Assembly: GCA_030620115.1 (NCBI GenBank)
Contig: JAUXFG010000038.1
Location: 1-29,378 of the forward strand
Reading direction: 5' to 3'
DNA from: Candidatus Fermentibacterota bacterium
GTDB lineage: Bacteria > JAFGKV01
Length of the DNA stretch: 29,378 bases
Shown here piece after piece: positions 1 through 8,420 of the stretch. How positions within the stretch are numbered: position 1 is the stretch's first letter; every line of letters starts with the position of its first letter. Under the pieces are notes generated by a model, which saw only the letters and a program-made list of their open reading frames with translations, was not told the origin of the DNA and searched no databases. The translations under genes and the position numbers were made by a program.

Positions 1-41
1 GCCAAGGCTCCGCCGTGGCAGGCCCGTCTACGCCAAGGCTT

Positions 42-116
42 CCGTCTACGTATGACTACGCCGTGACAAGCCGTCGAGGCAGGCCCGTCTACGTTTGACT
101 ACGCCGTGACAAGCCG
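42..116. repeat. Two-copy tandem repeat, 43-bp period
   Basis: Positions 42-73 and 85-116 are near-identical 32-base copies with one mismatch, offset by 43 bases. The shared core contains GACTACGCCGTGACAAGCCG. A further partial echo (AGGCCCGTCTACG) is at 20-32 and again at 81-93. There are only two full copies and no uniform spacer, so this is not a CRISPR array. It lies directly beside the family C repeat, and the whole 1-210 stretch looks like composite non-coding repeat DNA. Confidence 0.75.
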
Positions 117-118
117 GC

Positions 119-208
119 GGGCACGGCATGCCGTGCCCCTACATGAGGGAGACCAATTCTGTGGCAAATCTGTGCGCCAAAAATGCGAACTCATTCTTGC
201 GCGAACCC
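119..208 (-). repeat. Dispersed repeat family C, copy 1
   Basis: Read on the - strand, this 90-base stretch aligns almost end to end with 16366-16454 on the + strand. By eye it is about 85% identical with a single one-base gap. It starts with GGGTTCGCGCAAG and ends in the perfect 20-bp palindrome GGGCACGGCATGCCGTGCCC (119-138). No open reading frame is shared by the two copies, so it appears to be a non-coding mobile or structured element. The rest of the leader, 209-423, shows no gene and no convincing promoter. Confidence 0.8.
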
Positions 209-423
209 TGACTATCCCAGCGTCCATAATATCGTTCGGCTGAGGACACCGCAAGCCGCAGCGTCTACATTCATTCCGCCGTATTCGATTTTGTGGCTCC
301 ACCGGATTGTTCAGCGGCGAGTTGCCACGGAAGTTGGACGCATCTAAGTTGGAGCCTCTTGTGCATCGATCCGATTCGGCTCAGTGATCATGGATCTTGT
401 GCATGAGCTATGGGGAGGTAACT

Positions 424-2034
424 GTGTTAGTCCGAACTTCTTATCAGTCCCGCGTCTGCCGCGTGACTGCGTTGCGCTTCGTCGGGGCTAAGAGGGTAAT
501 TCGTGGTGTGTTGTGTCTTGCACTCCCCGTGCTGCTGGCAGGATGTGGAGGGGGTGCGCGAGATGTCACGATTCTTTTCACGAATGATATTCACGCGCAC
601 TACTCAAGTTCCCAGGCTTCTTGGCTGCCCGAGAAGCCGCCCGCAGGCGGCTATGTTGCTCTTGCTCGTGAAGTCGCCATTCAACGTGAGAGAGCACCAC
701 ACAGCGTTCTGTTGGATGCCGGCGATCTACTCACAGGGAATCCCGCAAGCGACATGTCTCGGGCTGGGGTGAAAGGCGGCCATCTCATCCATTTTATGAA
801 CCTCCTGGGTTATGATGTGATGACCGTTGGCAATCATGACTTTGATCTCTCTCTCGCGAATCTGCGCGCCATGGCACGGATGGCCTCCTTCCCCATGTTG
901 GCGGCCAACTTGTGTGAACCGGATGGGTCTCTTCTTCTTGGTAATGGTTGGACAATCCTGGAACGGGGCGGCGTTCGGATTGCGATCATCGGCCTGGTTA
1001 CCGATTATCTGCGCGGTGTGCTGGCTCGAGACGTGGCATCGAGGATTGCCGTAAGGAGTTGTATCGATGTGGGCGACTCGCTTGCCCAGATGCTGGATCG
1101 CAGGAGTGACGTGATCCTTCTTCTCACACACTGTGGCCTTAGATTCGATCGCGTACTTGCCAAGGCGCTGGGACCCCGAGTCGATGTGATCATCGGTGGG
1201 CACAGCCATGACCGAGTTGATCCACCAGAGGTGGTCAATGGGGTAATCCTCGCCCATGCGGGAAGTAAGCTCTACCATCTGGGGAGATTGGACCTTGTGA
1301 TCCATGATGATCGGGTCATAGAGCACGATGGGAAGCTTATCCTTCTCAAGTCGCCGGCGGAGGAGCAGCCCGTGGATGACGCGATAGTGCGCCTTGCGGA
1401 TTCACTGGATGTGGTGATCGAGCAAGCATTTGGAGATACTATTGGATACCTTGTCACCGATTGGATCCGAGAATACCACGCCGAAAGCAACGTCGGCGAT
1501 TGGGTGGCGGATATCATAAGGGATTACGCGGGGGCAGAAGTGGCATTCATCAATGCCGGTGGTCTGAGGCGAAATATCGCTGCCGGTCCAATAACGAAGA
1601 GAGAAATCAAGGAGCTCCTGCCGTTCAGCAACTCCGTGGTGGTTTTTTCTTGTTCCGGTTCCAAGCTTTTTGAAATACTTTTGCACAATGCGCGAGCTGC
1701 TTTGAAAGGAACCCATGGAATCCTTCAGGTGTCGGGCGTGACGTGCACTTATGAGAGGGAGGGACCAGGATCGGTTCGAATCAAAAGCGCGACAGTTGGG
1801 GGCGCGCCCCTTGATATGAGCAGGACATACGAATGCGCGACGGTCGATTTTATCGCTTCCAGCAACCCGGAGAAGTATCTGGGTTTTCAGCCTGCACATG
1901 TATATGATTATCAGATGCCCTTAAGCCAGCTCGTAGAACGAGCCATTGAAAAGATCGGCAGGATCGATTCAAGGGTCGAAGGACGGCTGGTTGAGGTTTG
2001 TGGATCGCACATGCGTGAGAGGAGGAGTGAATAG
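424..2034 (+). CDS. 5'-nucleotidase-family metallophosphoesterase lipoprotein
   Basis: Predicted two-domain 5'-nucleotidase (UshA/YfkN-like) that would strip phosphate from nucleotides or related phosphoesters outside the cytoplasm. The N-terminal calcineurin-like metallophosphatase domain shows the metal-ligand series TNDIHAH (about residues 53-59), DAGDLL, GNHDFD, LLTHCG and GGHSHD. The C-terminal substrate-binding domain contains NVGDWVADIIRDY, NAGGLRRNI and LPFSN. A hydrophobic segment ends in LLAGC, a lipobox with Cys at about residue 41, so the protein is probably a membrane-anchored lipoprotein. I chose GTG 424 because GGGGAGG (412-418) sits 5 bases upstream; an in-frame TTG 397 and ATG 403 lack such a site. 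The gene heads the co-directional block and ends 2 bases before the dipeptidase gene. The exact substrate cannot be read from sequence. Confidence 0.9.
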   Translation: MLVRTSYQSRVCRVTALRFVGAKRVIRGVLCLALPVLLAGCGGGARDVTILFTNDIHAHYSSSQASWLPEKPPAGGYVALAREVAIQRERAPHSVLLDAGDLLTGNPASDMSRAGVKGGHLIHFMNLLGYDVMTVGNHDFDLSLANLRAMARMASFPMLAANLCEPDGSLLLGNGWTILERGGVRIAIIGLVTDYLRGVLARDVASRIAVRSCIDVGDSLAQMLDRRSDVILLLTHCGLRFDRVLAKALGPRVDVIIGGHSHDRVDPPEVVNGVILAHAGSKLYHLGRLDLVIHDDRVIEHDGKLILLKSPAEEQPVDDAIVRLADSLDVVIEQAFGDTIGYLVTDWIREYHAESNVGDWVADIIRDYAGAEVAFINAGGLRRNIAAGPITKREIKELLPFSNSVVVFSCSGSKLFEILLHNARAALKGTHGILQVSGVTCTYEREGPGSVRIKSATVGGAPLDMSRTYECATVDFIASSNPEKYLGFQPAHVYDYQMPLSQLVERAIEKIGRIDSRVEGRLVEVCGSHMRERRSE

Positions 2035-2036
2035 AT

Positions 2037-3491
2037 ATGCTCCAGCTTGAGCCTTCCCTTCTTTGGAAGCATTTCGAGGCCCTTTCAGAGATTCCCCGAT
2101 GCTCCGGCAACGAGGCGTCGGCTGCCCAATATGTCATTGACACTGCCACACGATTGGGTCTTCGGGCGCGATCAGATAAGAAGGGAAATGTGGTGGTCTC
2201 GAAGGCGGGAAATGGAAAGAATGCCGATGCAGCCACCGTCGTATTGCAGGCCCACTTGGACATGGTTGGCGAAAAGACCCGGGAGAGTGCGCATGATTTT
2301 GCAACGGACCCGCTTCGGCTCAACGTCAGAGATGGATGGGTGAATGCTGATGGCACCACTCTGGGAGCCGACAATGGGATTGGGGTTGCGGCGGCATTAG
2401 CGATCCTTGAGGATGACTCATTGATCCATCCGCCCATTGAGTTCCTCGCCACGGTGGAGGAGGAGGTCGGGCTGAAGGGCGCCGCACATATTGATGCCGA
2501 CTTCGTCACGGGGCGTATCTTGTTGAATCTTGATGGCGAGGAAGAGGGAACGATCCTGGTGGGATGTGCCGGCGGCATTGATGTGTCGGCTACGCGGATG
2601 TGCAAATGCATTCCACCGGTGATGGCTGATGGAAGAGCATTACATGTCAAAGTCTCGGGCCTTGCGGGTGGTCACTCCGGTATCGATATCCACAAGAGAA
2701 GAGGCAATGCCATCAAGGTGCTTTCCCATTCGCTTCTTTCCCTTCAACAGGATGACGAGTCGCTTTCGCTGCTCTCGTTCTCCGGAGGGACGAGGAGTAA
2801 TGCCCTTCCGAGGGATGCGGAGGCGTTCCTTCTTGTGGGTGCTCATCTGACAGATGAGGCGGTCCAGCAATGGGCTGCGGGAGAGACGGCTCGGTGGAGG
2901 AAGATCATAGATGCGGGCGATCCAGGTGTTCTTGTCCAAGCCCAGATTGCTCCAAAGCAAGGGCTTGTCTATACCGCTGAGTCCACGCGGAGGTTTCTCG
3001 AACTCCTGACCGCCCTTCCGGATGGGGTTGCCGCCATCGATGCCGAGCTTGGTGGCATGGTCGAAACCTCATCGAATCTAGCGGTGGCCACCGCTAATGC
3101 CGGACGTGCGCATGTATTGGTGTCCATCCGGAGTTCTCGCCCAGGTGATCTCACTCTCTTGGCGGAACGAGTACGGGCCACCACAAGGCTATTCGGCATG
3201 GAGACAGCAAGCAGCGATCGGTATCCTCCTTGGCCCAGAGATCCTGATTCGCCGCTCGTAGAGCTTGCCTTGGCAGTGCACAAGCAGGTCCTGGGGACAG
3301 ACGCAATTGCTACCACAATTCATGCGGGGTTGGAATGTGGGATACTGTCCGAGCGCCTTTCCGGGCTTGACGCCATCTCCGTGGGGCCGTGGATCGTAAA
3401 TCCTCATTCCCCCGATGAGGGTGTGGAGGTACGCTCGGTGGAGCGGTTTTTCGATCTCCTCAAGGGGCTTCTGACCAGGTTGGCGCAGTAG
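2037..3491 (+). CDS. pepD: Aminoacyl-histidine dipeptidase (Xaa-His dipeptidase, M20 family)
   Basis: Zinc dipeptidase of the M20 family, PepD type, expected to hydrolyse Xaa-His and other dipeptides in the cytoplasm. Visible family motifs in order are LWKHFEALSEIPRCSGNE at the N terminus, the metal-binding HLDMVGEK, the bridging aspartate in GTTLGADNGIG, the catalytic glutamate pair in TVEEEVGLKGA, NLDGEEEG, the lid-domain GLAGGHSGIDIH, and HAGLECG near the C terminus. The 484-residue length matches the usual PepD length of about 485. ATG 2037 is preceded by a purine-rich GAGAGGAGGAG about 7 bases upstream, and only 2 bases separate it from the upstream nucleotidase gene, so the two are probably co-translated. 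No active-site residue looks missing. Confidence 0.95.
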   Translation: MLQLEPSLLWKHFEALSEIPRCSGNEASAAQYVIDTATRLGLRARSDKKGNVVVSKAGNGKNADAATVVLQAHLDMVGEKTRESAHDFATDPLRLNVRDGWVNADGTTLGADNGIGVAAALAILEDDSLIHPPIEFLATVEEEVGLKGAAHIDADFVTGRILLNLDGEEEGTILVGCAGGIDVSATRMCKCIPPVMADGRALHVKVSGLAGGHSGIDIHKRRGNAIKVLSHSLLSLQQDDESLSLLSFSGGTRSNALPRDAEAFLLVGAHLTDEAVQQWAAGETARWRKIIDAGDPGVLVQAQIAPKQGLVYTAESTRRFLELLTALPDGVAAIDAELGGMVETSSNLAVATANAGRAHVLVSIRSSRPGDLTLLAERVRATTRLFGMETASSDRYPPWPRDPDSPLVELALAVHKQVLGTDAIATTIHAGLECGILSERLSGLDAISVGPWIVNPHSPDEGVEVRSVERFFDLLKGLLTRLAQ

Positions 3492-3570
3492 CGGGCTCAC
3501 CGACCTTCCCCGGGAAATCGCTTGGAGAAGCATGGGTTGATTCTTTGAGATGCCGTCAGAAAGGAAAGCC

Positions 3571-4218
3571 ATGATTGGGGAGTTTGACGAGGAGCTCTTC
3601 TCATTCTTGAGCTCCCACCATGAGCCGGGTCGATTCTGTTTGGTGGGTGCCGATGATATCGTGGGTGCGGCCATCCGTGAGGCCCAGAGATCATTGACCA
3701 TGGATGCACAAGCATCCAAGTGGTCACATGCATTTCTGATGGGCGAGGTGAGGGCGGACGGGAAGCCGTATATTTTTGAGAGTGATCTCGATCCGGATTT
3801 CGAGCGTCCTCAAGTACGGAATGGGGCCCAAGAGAATAGGCTCTCGAAGTGGGCCCTCAAGCAGATCGAGCACGCCGCCGTTCTCGAAATCGGTGTGCCG
3901 AACGAATCGGTACACAATCTCATGGGAGCTGCGCTCGACTTTGTCCACGATGAGGCTTTTGCCTACCCCATCATTCAACTGGTGGGAACGTGGTGGCAGA
4001 TGATTCGCGCACAGGTGTGGAGACCCAATCCATTTCACGACGGTATGGCGTTGTATTGTTCCAGCTTTGTAAGATACTGTTATCAGCAGGTGGGAATTGA
4101 CCCGGTTCCGGACAGTATTCATCTCAGCAACACCTCACCGGAACATCTCTGGCAGAGCCCGAAGATCATCGAACGATTCGTATGGAGGAGGAAGGAGACA
4201 AAAGGTCTAGATGAGTAG
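3571..4218 (+). CDS. Permuted NlpC/P60-like (YiiX/YaeF-type) papain-fold protein
   Basis: Small protein of 215 residues that looks like a circularly permuted NlpC/P60 (papain-fold) hydrolase. The candidate catalytic His lies early, in KWSHAFL (His about 53), and the candidate Cys lies late, in ALYCSSFVRYCY (Cys about 163). This is the reverse of classical NlpC/P60 order and typical of the YiiX/YaeF/poxvirus-G6R group. The substrate is unknown; peptides, amides or lipid acyl groups are all possible. There is no signal peptide. ATG 3571 is chosen because AAGGAAAG sits just upstream; ATG 3550 in the same frame lacks a well-spaced ribosome site. The last 8 bases overlap the start of pnp, implying translational coupling. 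The family call rests on the order of His and Cys and the local motifs, not on a search. Confidence 0.65.
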   Translation: MIGEFDEELFSFLSSHHEPGRFCLVGADDIVGAAIREAQRSLTMDAQASKWSHAFLMGEVRADGKPYIFESDLDPDFERPQVRNGAQENRLSKWALKQIEHAAVLEIGVPNESVHNLMGAALDFVHDEAFAYPIIQLVGTWWQMIRAQVWRPNPFHDGMALYCSSFVRYCYQQVGIDPVPDSIHLSNTSPEHLWQSPKIIERFVWRRKETKGLDE

Positions 4219-6298
4219 TGCACGAGAAGTCTCTGTCTCAACCAGGATTGGGAACTGGACTCTCGATTTTGAATCGGGAGCTTTGGCACGACAGGCAGAT
4301 GGCGCTGTTATTGCGTGCCAAGGGGATACCGTGGTCTTGGCAACCGTTGTCTCTTCTCCCAAAGCGCGCGATGACATTGGGTTTTTCCCATTGACCGTAG
4401 ACTACCGGGAAAAGATGGCTGCAACGGGGAGAATCCCGGGTGGATACCTGAAGCGAGAGGGGAGGATAACGGATCGCGAGATCCTGGGGAGTCGTCTCAT
4501 CGATCGAACGTTGCGTCCGCTTTTCCCCGATGGCTATCGCAATGAGACCCAGATTCTGGCCACCTTGCTGAGCTACGAACCGGGCACAGATCCGCAGGTG
4601 ATTGCCATAAATGCGGCTTCTTGTGCATTGTTTTGTTCCGACATCCCCTGGAGAGGGCCGGCAGCGGCCGTACGCGTCGTTTTGGGAGAGAATGGCTTTG
4701 TGGCTTTCCCAAACACCGAGGAGCGGAGCGCAGCTCGTCTTGAGTTCGTGGTTTCGTTCACCTCATCGGGTCTCGTCATGGTGGAAGGGAAGGCTACCGA
4801 AGTGGGCGAAGATGAAGTCCTGGCGGCCTTGGAATTCGCCGAAGCACAGGGGTCGTCACTTCTCGAACTCATGGAGAGGATGCGAGCTCAATCGGACAAA
4901 GAGAAGCGCGAATGGGAACCCATCTCCTCTTCTCCCGGTCTTGTGCAACAAGTGGCGAAGCTCGTAGAGGAGAGGATTTCGTCCGGGTTGACCGCGGAAG
5001 ACAAACGGACGAGAAGCCGATTGCTCCGGAGCATCACGGAAGAGACAATTGAGACCATGGCCGAGACCGCCACCGCAGAGATGGTGAGCCAGGCGGTTGT
5101 GGAGCTCACGAAGAAGCTGATACGCAAGAAGGTCCTGTCGGGTAGCGGAAGAATGGACGGGAGGAGTCCGGTGGAGGTCAGACCGATTCACTGCAAGGTC
5201 GGGTGGCTTCCACGAGCCCATGGATCGAGCCTGTTCACGAGAGGAGAAACGCAAGCCGCAGTCACGTGTACACTTGGCGCCGGTCGCGACGAGCTAGAGG
5301 CGGAGACACCTGATGGCGCCTGTCGGAAGCGATTCTTTCTTCACTACAATTTCCCCCCCTATTCGGTGGGAGAAACGAGGCCTCTTCGTGGTCCGGGAAG
5401 GCGGGAGATTGGGCATGGGAATCTCGCTTCCATGGCGCTGGAGCCGGTGCTGCCAACTGCTGCCCTGTTCCCGTACACGATTCGAATAGAATCGGAAATC
5501 ACTGAATCAAACGGCTCGTCCTCCATGGCCACGGTCTGCGGTGGCACACTGGCGTTGATGGACGCGGGTGTGCCGATTCGCTCGCCGGTGGCCGGTGTGG
5601 CCATGGGCCTTGTCGCGGATGCGGAGCAGGCGCTCATTCTTACCGATATCCTTGGTGATGAAGATCATGCCGGGGATATGGACTTCAAGGTTGCCGGGAC
5701 GGCCCAGGGTGTTACGGCAGTGCAGATGGATAATAAATTGGGGGCGTTGCCGCGCGATCTTCTCTCTCAAGCCTTTGCTCAGGCAAAAGAAGCTCGGTTC
5801 GAGATACTGGAGAAGATGGCGATTTCGCTTGCATCGCCGCGACCCCATCTCGGAGAACACGTGCCCAGAGTGGAACGGATGAAGATTCGCCCGAACAGGA
5901 TCAGGGAGCTCATTGGTCCTGGTGGCCGAATAATACAGGAGCTCCAGAAGAGCACCGGTGCTCGGGTGGAGGTCAAGGATAGCGGTTTGGTCACGGTGTA
6001 TGCCGGCGATGCGGCGATGTTGAGTGCGGCGAAAAGGCGAATCAAGGAGCTTACTTCGCACGCGGAAGTCGGAAAGGCGTACTCAGGGACGGTGGCGAAA
6101 GCAATAGACGCCGGCTTTTTCGTGCGTCTATTCGGCTCCATAGAGGGGTTTCTTCCAGCCCATGAATGCGGAGGGACCCGTCCTTCCGAGGGCAGCACAT
6201 TGGTTGTTCTTGTGACGGGTGTGGACGGACGAGGGAGGATTCAGCTCACCATGCCTGAACCGGAAAGCCTCGACACCGCAGATATTGTTCGGTTCTAG
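4211..6298 (+). CDS. pnp: Polyribonucleotide nucleotidyltransferase (PNPase)
   Basis: PNPase degrades RNA 3' to 5' phosphorolytically, as a trimer and often within an RNA degradosome. All domains are present. RNase PH domain 1 (about residues 10-145) has VDYREKMAATGRIPGG and RLIDRTLRPLFP. An all-helical linker follows. RNase PH domain 2 (about 315-540) has LFTRGETQA, YNFPPYSVGE, SNGSSSMATVCGG and the catalytic GDEDHAGDMDFKVAGT stretch followed by AVQMDNKL. The KH domain (about 555-618) has IRELIGPGGRIIQ, and the S1 domain (about 620-690) has GTVAKAIDAGFFV and GFLPAHE. The 695-residue length is normal. ATG 4211 overlaps the preceding gene by 8 bases. The usual upstream partner rpsO is absent. 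The stop codon TAG (6296-6298) is also the first three bases of a family A repeat. Confidence 0.98.
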   Translation: MSSAREVSVSTRIGNWTLDFESGALARQADGAVIACQGDTVVLATVVSSPKARDDIGFFPLTVDYREKMAATGRIPGGYLKREGRITDREILGSRLIDRTLRPLFPDGYRNETQILATLLSYEPGTDPQVIAINAASCALFCSDIPWRGPAAAVRVVLGENGFVAFPNTEERSAARLEFVVSFTSSGLVMVEGKATEVGEDEVLAALEFAEAQGSSLLELMERMRAQSDKEKREWEPISSSPGLVQQVAKLVEERISSGLTAEDKRTRSRLLRSITEETIETMAETATAEMVSQAVVELTKKLIRKKVLSGSGRMDGRSPVEVRPIHCKVGWLPRAHGSSLFTRGETQAAVTCTLGAGRDELEAETPDGACRKRFFLHYNFPPYSVGETRPLRGPGRREIGHGNLASMALEPVLPTAALFPYTIRIESEITESNGSSSMATVCGGTLALMDAGVPIRSPVAGVAMGLVADAEQALILTDILGDEDHAGDMDFKVAGTAQGVTAVQMDNKLGALPRDLLSQAFAQAKEARFEILEKMAISLASPRPHLGEHVPRVERMKIRPNRIRELIGPGGRIIQELQKSTGARVEVKDSGLVTVYAGDAAMLSAAKRRIKELTSHAEVGKAYSGTVAKAIDAGFFVRLFGSIEGFLPAHECGGTRPSEGSTLVVLVTGVDGRGRIQLTMPEPESLDTADIVRF

Positions 6299-6372
6299 CC
6301 CGGACCTCTCACTGGGTTTCGAAGCGAAACGGCGAAGGTGTCCGAGGATGCGAGGCTTGCGACGGGAGGGGT
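6296..6372 (+). repeat. Dispersed repeat family A, copy 1 (left part only)
   Basis: This stretch begins TAGCCCGGACCTCTCAC and continues with TTTCGAAGCGAA and GATGCGAGGCTTGCGAC. It matches the left half of the family A copy at 17254-17399 almost base for base. The right inverted end seen in other copies is missing here. The first TAG is the stop codon of pnp. The sequence runs up to, and may include, the start of the following TPR gene. Confidence 0.8.
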
Positions 6373-6373
6373 T

Positions 6374-7441
6374 TTGACACGGGAGCAACTTAGCAAGGCT
6401 TTCCAGGGTTTTCTCTCTGAGAAGTATGACTCCGCCAGGGAGTCCTTCGAGGCTTATTTGAACGGCCATGGCGGTGATTGGCGGGCGCGACTGTGGTTTG
6501 CCCGAACTCTGGCCGAGCTCGGAAACACCGAAAGGGCTTTGGAGGAGCTTGAAACTGTAGCGAAGATGAGGCCGGAGAGTACACTTCCCGCAGCTTTTGG
6601 CGCCCTTGTGCTGCATGATAGCCGGCGCTTCGAGGAAGCGACGGAGTACTGGGCCTCCGGTGCCTGGAAACAGTCGTGTGTTCTGGGAGATGCAATTGCC
6701 CGGATTTCTGCTGTCTGGAACGGGGAGCATCCTTCGACCGAGATCGTGAACCTGATGCGGGCAGCGAATCCCGATATCAGGGGTAGGGCGCTGCATATTG
6801 CCGAAACAAGGCTTTCCGGTTTGCCTGAACCGGTTCTCCGTGACTTCATGGACGAGATCGGTTTGGGATGGCCAGGATACAAGATACCTCCACCATGGTT
6901 CTCTCATCTGAATCGAACCGAGCGGAGGATCTGGCGTCTTATGGCCCAGGGTCGGACTGAGGAGGCATTCGAGGAAGCCGCCGCATGTGTGGAGCGCCTG
7001 GGCGGACCGCGCAAGAAAGCACAAACCTTTGTGGCCGCGGCGATAATGGTCGGAAGATGGGAAATAGCCCTCAAGTGGGCCTGCGCCATCAAGGAGTATG
7101 CGGCATTTGTATCATCGGACATGCCGCCATCAGGGTATGCGGCATACCAGCTTCGTCTATTCCGGGGTTTCTGCACATTGTTTGCCGGCTCCCCTGCGGA
7201 TGCCTTGGATGACTTGTCTCTTTCCGCTCTCGGTGATAGAACGTCATACCTTCCCCACTATGCCTTGGGAAGGGCGTTCGTGATCAACGAAGATTGGACA
7301 GCCGCACGCAGGGCTTTTGTTGCGACGAACGCACGGGTGAATCCATCTCTTGCCACCGAACGGTGGAAGGAGCTTGTGCATCAAGGATTTCCTGCCATAA
7401 CCAATAGCGATCATCAGCTCAATATTGCGCATCAGGAGTGA
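6374..7441 (+). CDS. TPR-like repeat protein of unknown role
   Basis: Cytoplasmic helical-repeat protein of about 355 residues with no signal peptide or membrane segment. Helix pairs resembling tetratricopeptide repeats are visible near the N terminus: the segments around KYDSARESFEAYLNG, ARLWFARTLAELGNTERALEELE and AFGALVLHDSRRFEEATEYW. A second group lies near the C terminus (PADALDDLSLSALGD, LPHYALGRAFVINEDWTAARRAF). Such proteins are usually scaffolds. The start is uncertain. TTG 6374 follows GGGAGGGG (6364-6371), while GTG 6338 gives a longer product whose first 12 residues would be encoded by the family A repeat, so I prefer 6374. The stop TGA (7439-7441) is followed directly, in the same frame, by the sugar-kinase reading frame. 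Confidence 0.7.
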   Translation: MTREQLSKAFQGFLSEKYDSARESFEAYLNGHGGDWRARLWFARTLAELGNTERALEELETVAKMRPESTLPAAFGALVLHDSRRFEEATEYWASGAWKQSCVLGDAIARISAVWNGEHPSTEIVNLMRAANPDIRGRALHIAETRLSGLPEPVLRDFMDEIGLGWPGYKIPPPWFSHLNRTERRIWRLMAQGRTEEAFEEAAACVERLGGPRKKAQTFVAAAIMVGRWEIALKWACAIKEYAAFVSSDMPPSGYAAYQLRLFRGFCTLFAGSPADALDDLSLSALGDRTSYLPHYALGRAFVINEDWTAARRAFVATNARVNPSLATERWKELVHQGFPAITNSDHQLNIAHQE

Positions 7442-7447
7442 TCTCTG

Positions 7448-8404
7448 CTGAGCGAGAAAAAATGCTGGGCCATTGGGCTCGATCTTGGTGGAACGGCGCT
7501 GAAATCGGGGCTGGTCTCAGAGATCGGAGAGCTCTTGTTTCCCTCTACGGTTCCGAGCCATGCGTCCCGCGGCCCCAGGATAGTGCTGGGACAGATGCAC
7601 GCCGTGGTTCTGAAGGCGCTTGAGCAATCACGTGCCGAGGGCATTCACCTCGCAGCTGTCGGCCTTGGAACTCCGGGCACGGTCACTGCTGACGGGGTCG
7701 TCACCGGCGCCCTGCCCAATATGCCGGATTGGGAAGGTGTGCCTATTGTGCAAGAGTTGGAACACGCGTCCGGCCTCCCATCCATTGCCGAGAACGACGC
7801 GAATCTCATGACGCTGGCTGAAGCGCTGGTGGGAGCAGGGCGAGGATTTGGAATCGTATGTGGCGTGACTTTCGGGACGGGAATCGGCGGGGGCCTCGTG
7901 ATTGATGGAGAGATCTATCGTGGTGTCGCCGCCGCGGGCGAGATTGGGCATATGACCGTGGTTTTGGACGGACGACCCTGCTTGTGTGGAGGCAAGGGGT
8001 GTTTTGAGCGATATGCGGCAGCCGGGTCTCTGGAAGAGGGCTATCTATCTCAAACCGGACAACTCGTTGCGGCCAAAGAAGTGCTCTCACGATGGCTCCA
8101 TGGTGACCCTGTTGCCGCAGTGGCGGTGGCGAGATTCGCCCGTTTTGCAGGCATGGGCCTTGGAAATGTCCTGAATCTTCTCCATCCAGAGTGCTTGGTC
8201 TTGGGTGGTGGGCTCTTGCAGGCAGGCACGAAGCTGTTTGATCTCCTGGCTGATGAAGTCAGGCAGGCCTCGCTCCCGGTGATCAGCAGCACGGTGGAGA
8301 TTCGTGCGACAAGCCTGGGGATGTTTGCCGGTGTCGTGGGGGCCGGGCTCCTCTGCCTTCGTCCAGCTCCTCTCGCCGCAGTCGGTCCGAAATCGGAAGG
8401 ATGA
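7448..8404 (+). CDS. ROK-family sugar kinase (glucokinase-like)
   Basis: ATP-dependent sugar kinase of the ROK family, expected to phosphorylate glucose, N-acetylglucosamine, N-acetylmannosamine or a similar sugar. The phosphate-binding motif AIGLDLGGTALKSGLV is at the N terminus, the catalytic Asp is in ENDAN (about residue 117), ATP-site motif FGTGIGGGLVIDG and GEIGHMTV follow, and the ROK zinc site CLCGGKGC is intact (Cys about 178, 180 and 185). No ATG, GTG or TTG lies upstream of the essential GLDLGGT motif in this frame. The best start is CTG 7448, giving MSEKKCWAIGLDLGGT, or CTG 7445, behind AGGAG (7434-7438). An automatic start at TTG 7535 would delete the phosphate-binding motif. An alternative is a one-base error or shift in the A6 run 7457-7462, joining a frame that opens at GTG 7438. 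The resulting length, about 318 residues, is normal for the family. Confidence 0.88.
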   Translation: MSEKKCWAIGLDLGGTALKSGLVSEIGELLFPSTVPSHASRGPRIVLGQMHAVVLKALEQSRAEGIHLAAVGLGTPGTVTADGVVTGALPNMPDWEGVPIVQELEHASGLPSIAENDANLMTLAEALVGAGRGFGIVCGVTFGTGIGGGLVIDGEIYRGVAAAGEIGHMTVVLDGRPCLCGGKGCFERYAAAGSLEEGYLSQTGQLVAAKEVLSRWLHGDPVAAVAVARFARFAGMGLGNVLNLLHPECLVLGGGLLQAGTKLFDLLADEVRQASLPVISSTVEIRATSLGMFAGVVGAGLLCLRPAPLAAVGPKSEG

Positions 8405-8420
8405 GGTTGCAACGAACGCG

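Noticed and set aside
42-116. Direct repeats resembling a CRISPR start
   Set aside because: Only two copies, an 11-base gap that is itself repeat-like, and no cas genes nearby.
727-1326. Antisense open frame of 199 codons inside the nucleotidase gene
   Set aside because: It lies entirely opposite a well-conserved enzyme gene and its translation shows no domain pattern.
1850-2650. Antisense open frame of 266 codons across the nucleotidase and dipeptidase genes
   Set aside because: Ser/Pro/Arg-rich shadow translation typical of an opposite strand; both sense genes are certain.
6128-7024. Antisense open frame of 298 codons over pnp and the TPR gene
   Set aside because: It overlaps the S1 domain of pnp on the wrong strand and has no recognisable motif.
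7438-7623. Separate 61-residue gene starting at GTG 7438
   Set aside because: After the A6 run its translation is an out-of-frame reading of the ROK kinase; only its first eight codons could matter, as an alternative kinase start.
8304-8420. Upstream GTG start for the methyltransferase-GT2 fusion
   Set aside because: It would add 39 residues encoded inside the kinase gene, with no domain similarity.
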